From UJ101 sp047975265 (lineage in GTDB: Bacteria; Bacteroidota; Bacteroidia; Flavobacteriales; UJ101), in the NCBI GenBank assembly GCA_047975265.1, contig JBKEDE010000037.1, positions 1 through 25,590 of the forward strand: DNA of 25,590 nucleotides, read 5' to 3'. The first letter of the stretch is position 1. Every line of letters begins with the position of its first letter. A program made the position numbers and the translations under genes. Below are positions 23,595 through 25,590 of this stretch, in pieces. The notes under the pieces are model-generated. The model was given only the letters and a program-made list of their open reading frames with translations. It was not told the DNA's origin and ran no database searches.

Positions 23595-24551
23595 ATGAAA
23601 AAACAATATACCATAGGATTTTATAACCTTGAAAACTTGTTTGATATTATCGATGACCCTGAAACAATGGATGATGATTTTACACCGGATTCTTCTAAAA
23701 AATGGACACAGAAACGTTATGAAAACAAATTACATAAATTAGCCAAAGCCATCAAATTATTGGGCGATGAAGATTCTCTTGAACCACCGGTTATGTTAGG
23801 CGTTGCGGAAGTTGAAAATAAAAAAGTTTTAAACGATTTAATAAAAAAAACAGAGTTAAAGGCTTTTCAATACGGTATAGTGCATTTTGATTCTCCGGAT
23901 GAACGAGGTATTGATGTAGGTTTTATTTATCGTAAAAAGAATTTTATGGTTTTACACAAAGAGTCTCACTCAGTTTATTTGGAAGATGAAAAAGGCATTC
24001 AAGATACAACACGTGATATCTTGCATGTAAACGGATTATTAGACAGTGAACTTATAGATATTTTGATAACACACTGGCCTTCAAAAAGAAATGAGGATAT
24101 TAATGAACAAAAACGTTTAAAAGTTGCCGATAAAGTCAGAGCTATTATAGAGTGTATTTTTAAACGAGAACCTGGAGGAAACATCATTGTTATGGGGGAT
24201 TTTAATGATAATCCGGATGGAAAATCGTTGAAAAAATTGAAAATAAAAAGTGATTTCTACAACGTACAACGAGAAGAGCTTTTTAACCCGATGATTGAGT
24301 TAGCAAAAGAAGGAAAAGGAACTTTGACTCATAAAAATCAATGGAGTTTGTTCGACCAGATTTTGCTTTCCAAAGCTTTGATATCAGGAAAAAGAAATTT
24401 TAAATTTAAAAAAGTAGCAATTTTTAATCCACGATTATTACAAGAATGGGAAAAACCTTATCAAGGAGAACCCTTCAGAACGTATGTTGGGAAAAAATAT
24501 TTGGGAGGTTATTCCGACCATTTTCCGGTTTACATTGTGCTTGAAAAGTAA
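23595..24551 (+). CDS. endonuclease/exonuclease/phosphatase-family protein
   Basis: The 318-aa cytoplasmic hydrolase has the DNase I-like fold. Active-site landmarks: N11 in 'FYNLENLFD', E72 in 'GVAEVEN', D202 and N204 in GDFNDNP, and D308-H309 in the C-terminal SDHFP. All the expected metal and catalytic residues seem present. No signal peptide is seen, so a phosphodiester or phosphomonoester substrate inside the cell is likely, but it cannot be named from sequence. It is a single gene divergent from hflX, ended by a strong bidirectional terminator. Confidence 0.88.
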   Translation: MKKQYTIGFYNLENLFDIIDDPETMDDDFTPDSSKKWTQKRYENKLHKLAKAIKLLGDEDSLEPPVMLGVAEVENKKVLNDLIKKTELKAFQYGIVHFDSPDERGIDVGFIYRKKNFMVLHKESHSVYLEDEKGIQDTTRDILHVNGLLDSELIDILITHWPSKRNEDINEQKRLKVADKVRAIIECIFKREPGGNIIVMGDFNDNPDGKSLKKLKIKSDFYNVQREELFNPMIELAKEGKGTLTHKNQWSLFDQILLSKALISGKRNFKFKKVAIFNPRLLQEWEKPYQGEPFRTYVGKKYLGGYSDHFPVYIVLEK

Positions 24552-24630
24552 TAGTTTTACGGCTCCTATGTTTTGAATGTTTTTTATTTCTAAAATGATA
24601 TAAATTAGCTTATTAAAACCCTTTTCTACA

Positions 24631-24667
24631 AAAAAAATAGTTAGTGTTTTCACTAACTATTTTTTTA
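24631..24667. terminator. bidirectional intrinsic terminator
   Basis: The arms AAAAAATAGTTAGTG and CACTAACTATTTTTT pair over about 15-16 bp around a TTTT loop (24647-24650), with A's before and T's after. It can end both the endonuclease-like gene from the left and the Lcl-domain gene from the right. Confidence 0.85.
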
Positions 24668-24691
24668 CTTTATGTAGTTAAAGAGATTCCA

Positions 24692-25590
24692 TCAATTGAC
24701 CAATCTAATGCAACGTACTCTCTGAATGGTTGATTTATATTTTGCAGCAGAATCCCAAGCACTATTAGAACCATCCCATGCTATATGATCACTAGCCCCA
24801 TTACCGGCTGCTAAAGCTTGACTTCCGTTTTTATCTGTGGCAGTCCAATATCTCCCGAGTGATAAACCGAATCGACGCGGCCAGGTCATTTTACATGCTT
24901 CAAATTCTCTGTAAGAAGGTAAGTACCAGTCATCATAACCTCCTTCTACTAAATCATCACATAGTTTTGCAGCGTAAACCCCTTGGTTATAATTGCCGTT
25001 TGAAACTACTATTTGCGGTGTAGTAATATTTCCATACGAGTTATTATTCATACCCTCTGGTGTAACTCTTACATTTTGTCCCCATGGAGCAGAGAAATCC
25101 TTAGTAGAAATCCATACATTTCGATTCGGAATATTTTGTACCCCGTTCGCATTTCCATTACAACTTACTTTATTGGAATCAGGAATAGGCGTATCAACAC
25201 TAAAGGAAACGGGACACGTTTGTGAGGAGTCTAAAGGATTAGGAATATTAAATCTTGCCGTACCTGAACTTGTCGGTTTTCCGGTAACGGTGTAACGAAG
25301 GGTGCCACTTCCGGTGGTCGATAATGTTCCTGCCTGTAATGTTGCCGTTAAACCTCCTACTCCTGTCGAACCAACACTCTTTTCTGCATAAGATTCTCCA
25401 TTGCTTCCGGTATAAGGAACTGTAATGGTCACATTAACTGTTTGTCCGCTAACTAAATTTCCTGCTCCGGATGTTGTTATTCCATCACAAAGTATTATAA
25501 CAGGTCCTGTAGGATTTGTGACATTAATCGTGATAAAGTCTCCACAGCCATATGTTGCTGATGTTATTATAGAGCTTAAATCAAACGTAT
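24692..25590 (-). CDS. secreted repeat protein with C-terminal Lcl/DUF1566-like domain (5' end outside window)
   Basis: The open frame continues past a possible GTG at 25432 to the window end, so the true start lies outside; about 299 residues are visible. The upstream part is a Thr/Gly/Ser-rich, Ig-like or cadherin-like module ('GVGGLTATLQAG', 'GTLRYTVTGKP', 'SGTARFNI') of a kind repeated in large flavobacterial surface proteins. The last about 130 residues resemble Lcl_C/DUF1566 ('DDWYLPSYREFE', 'GRYWTATD', 'RCIRLVN'). No type IX sorting domain follows. It is visibly richer in G+C than its neighbours (33 of 60 bases at 25261-25320). It is probably exported, in adhesion or surface coating. 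Confidence 0.75.
   Translation of the reverse strand, partial: TFDLSSIITSATYGCGDFITINVTNPTGPVIILCDGITTSGAGNLVSGQTVNVTITVPYTGSNGESYAEKSVGSTGVGGLTATLQAGTLSTTGSGTLRYTVTGKPTSSGTARFNIPNPLDSSQTCPVSFSVDTPIPDSNKVSCNGNANGVQNIPNRNVWISTKDFSAPWGQNVRVTPEGMNNNSYGNITTPQIVVSNGNYNQGVYAAKLCDDLVEGGYDDWYLPSYREFEACKMTWPRRFGLSLGRYWTATDKNGSQALAAGNGASDHIAWDGSNSAWDSAAKYKSTIQRVRCIRLVN

Noticed and set aside
25430..25432. GTG as the start of the Lcl-domain gene
   Set aside because: The frame stays open to the window end with the same kind of repeat sequence, so the GTG is internal.

Overview
The window looks like a chromosomal segment of a low-GC member of the Bacteroidota, most likely a flavobacterium (family Flavobacteriaceae or a close relative). 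The grounds are the A+T-rich sequence, the absence of Shine-Dalgarno sites with A-rich stretches before starts instead, TAnnTTTG boxes of the Bacteroidota primary sigma factor upstream of several genes, and proteins of flavobacterial type (TamB of about 1500 aa, a 7TM-HDED/HD phosphodiesterase, a DUF7033-like deacetylase relative, a glutaminyl cyclase lipoprotein). It is mostly a core housekeeping region with a few mobile-element scars. No CRISPR array, tRNA, rRNA or defence island was seen.

Left part (1-7313): the C-terminal end of an IS982-type transposase runs in from the left edge. Next come rsmE and tsaD (leftward, rRNA and tRNA modification), separated by only 24 bp from the divergent tamB-like gene (outer-membrane biogenesis). 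A 228-bp gap follows, holding a leftward-facing terminator-like hairpin and a possible small RNA, then an Lrp/AsnC regulator.

Middle (7434-12564): a small four-helix membrane protein overlaps a PgpH-type HD phosphodiesterase, suggesting c-di-AMP turnover. Between that gene and scoB lies a scrambled IS982-like remnant. Leftward genes follow for the two subunits of 3-oxoacid CoA-transferase (scoB, scoA) and chorismate synthase (aroC).

12612-17224: a tightly packed leftward run consists of radC, a polysaccharide-deacetylase-like protein that seems to lack catalytic residues, a YjjG-type HAD phosphatase and a secreted protein. A glutaminyl-peptide cyclotransferase lipoprotein is divergent from radC.

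17254-24551: rsgA (ribosome assembly) and oxyR lead leftward. dps is divergent from oxyR, giving a peroxide-stress pair with a candidate OxyR operator over the oxyR start. Then come a small lipoprotein, serS divergent from pth (with a perfect palindrome between them), hflX and an endonuclease/exonuclease/phosphatase-family protein. A strong bidirectional terminator separates this block from the last gene.

Right edge (24692-25590): the 3' part of a large secreted, repeat-containing protein ending in an Lcl/DUF1566-like domain. It is richer in G+C than its surroundings and cut by the window end.

The most interesting signals are regulatory and structural rather than a new gene system. They are apparent leaderless promoter-start geometry at several genes, two candidate operators, a candidate small RNA, the inverted IS chimera, and a likely pseudoenzyme.
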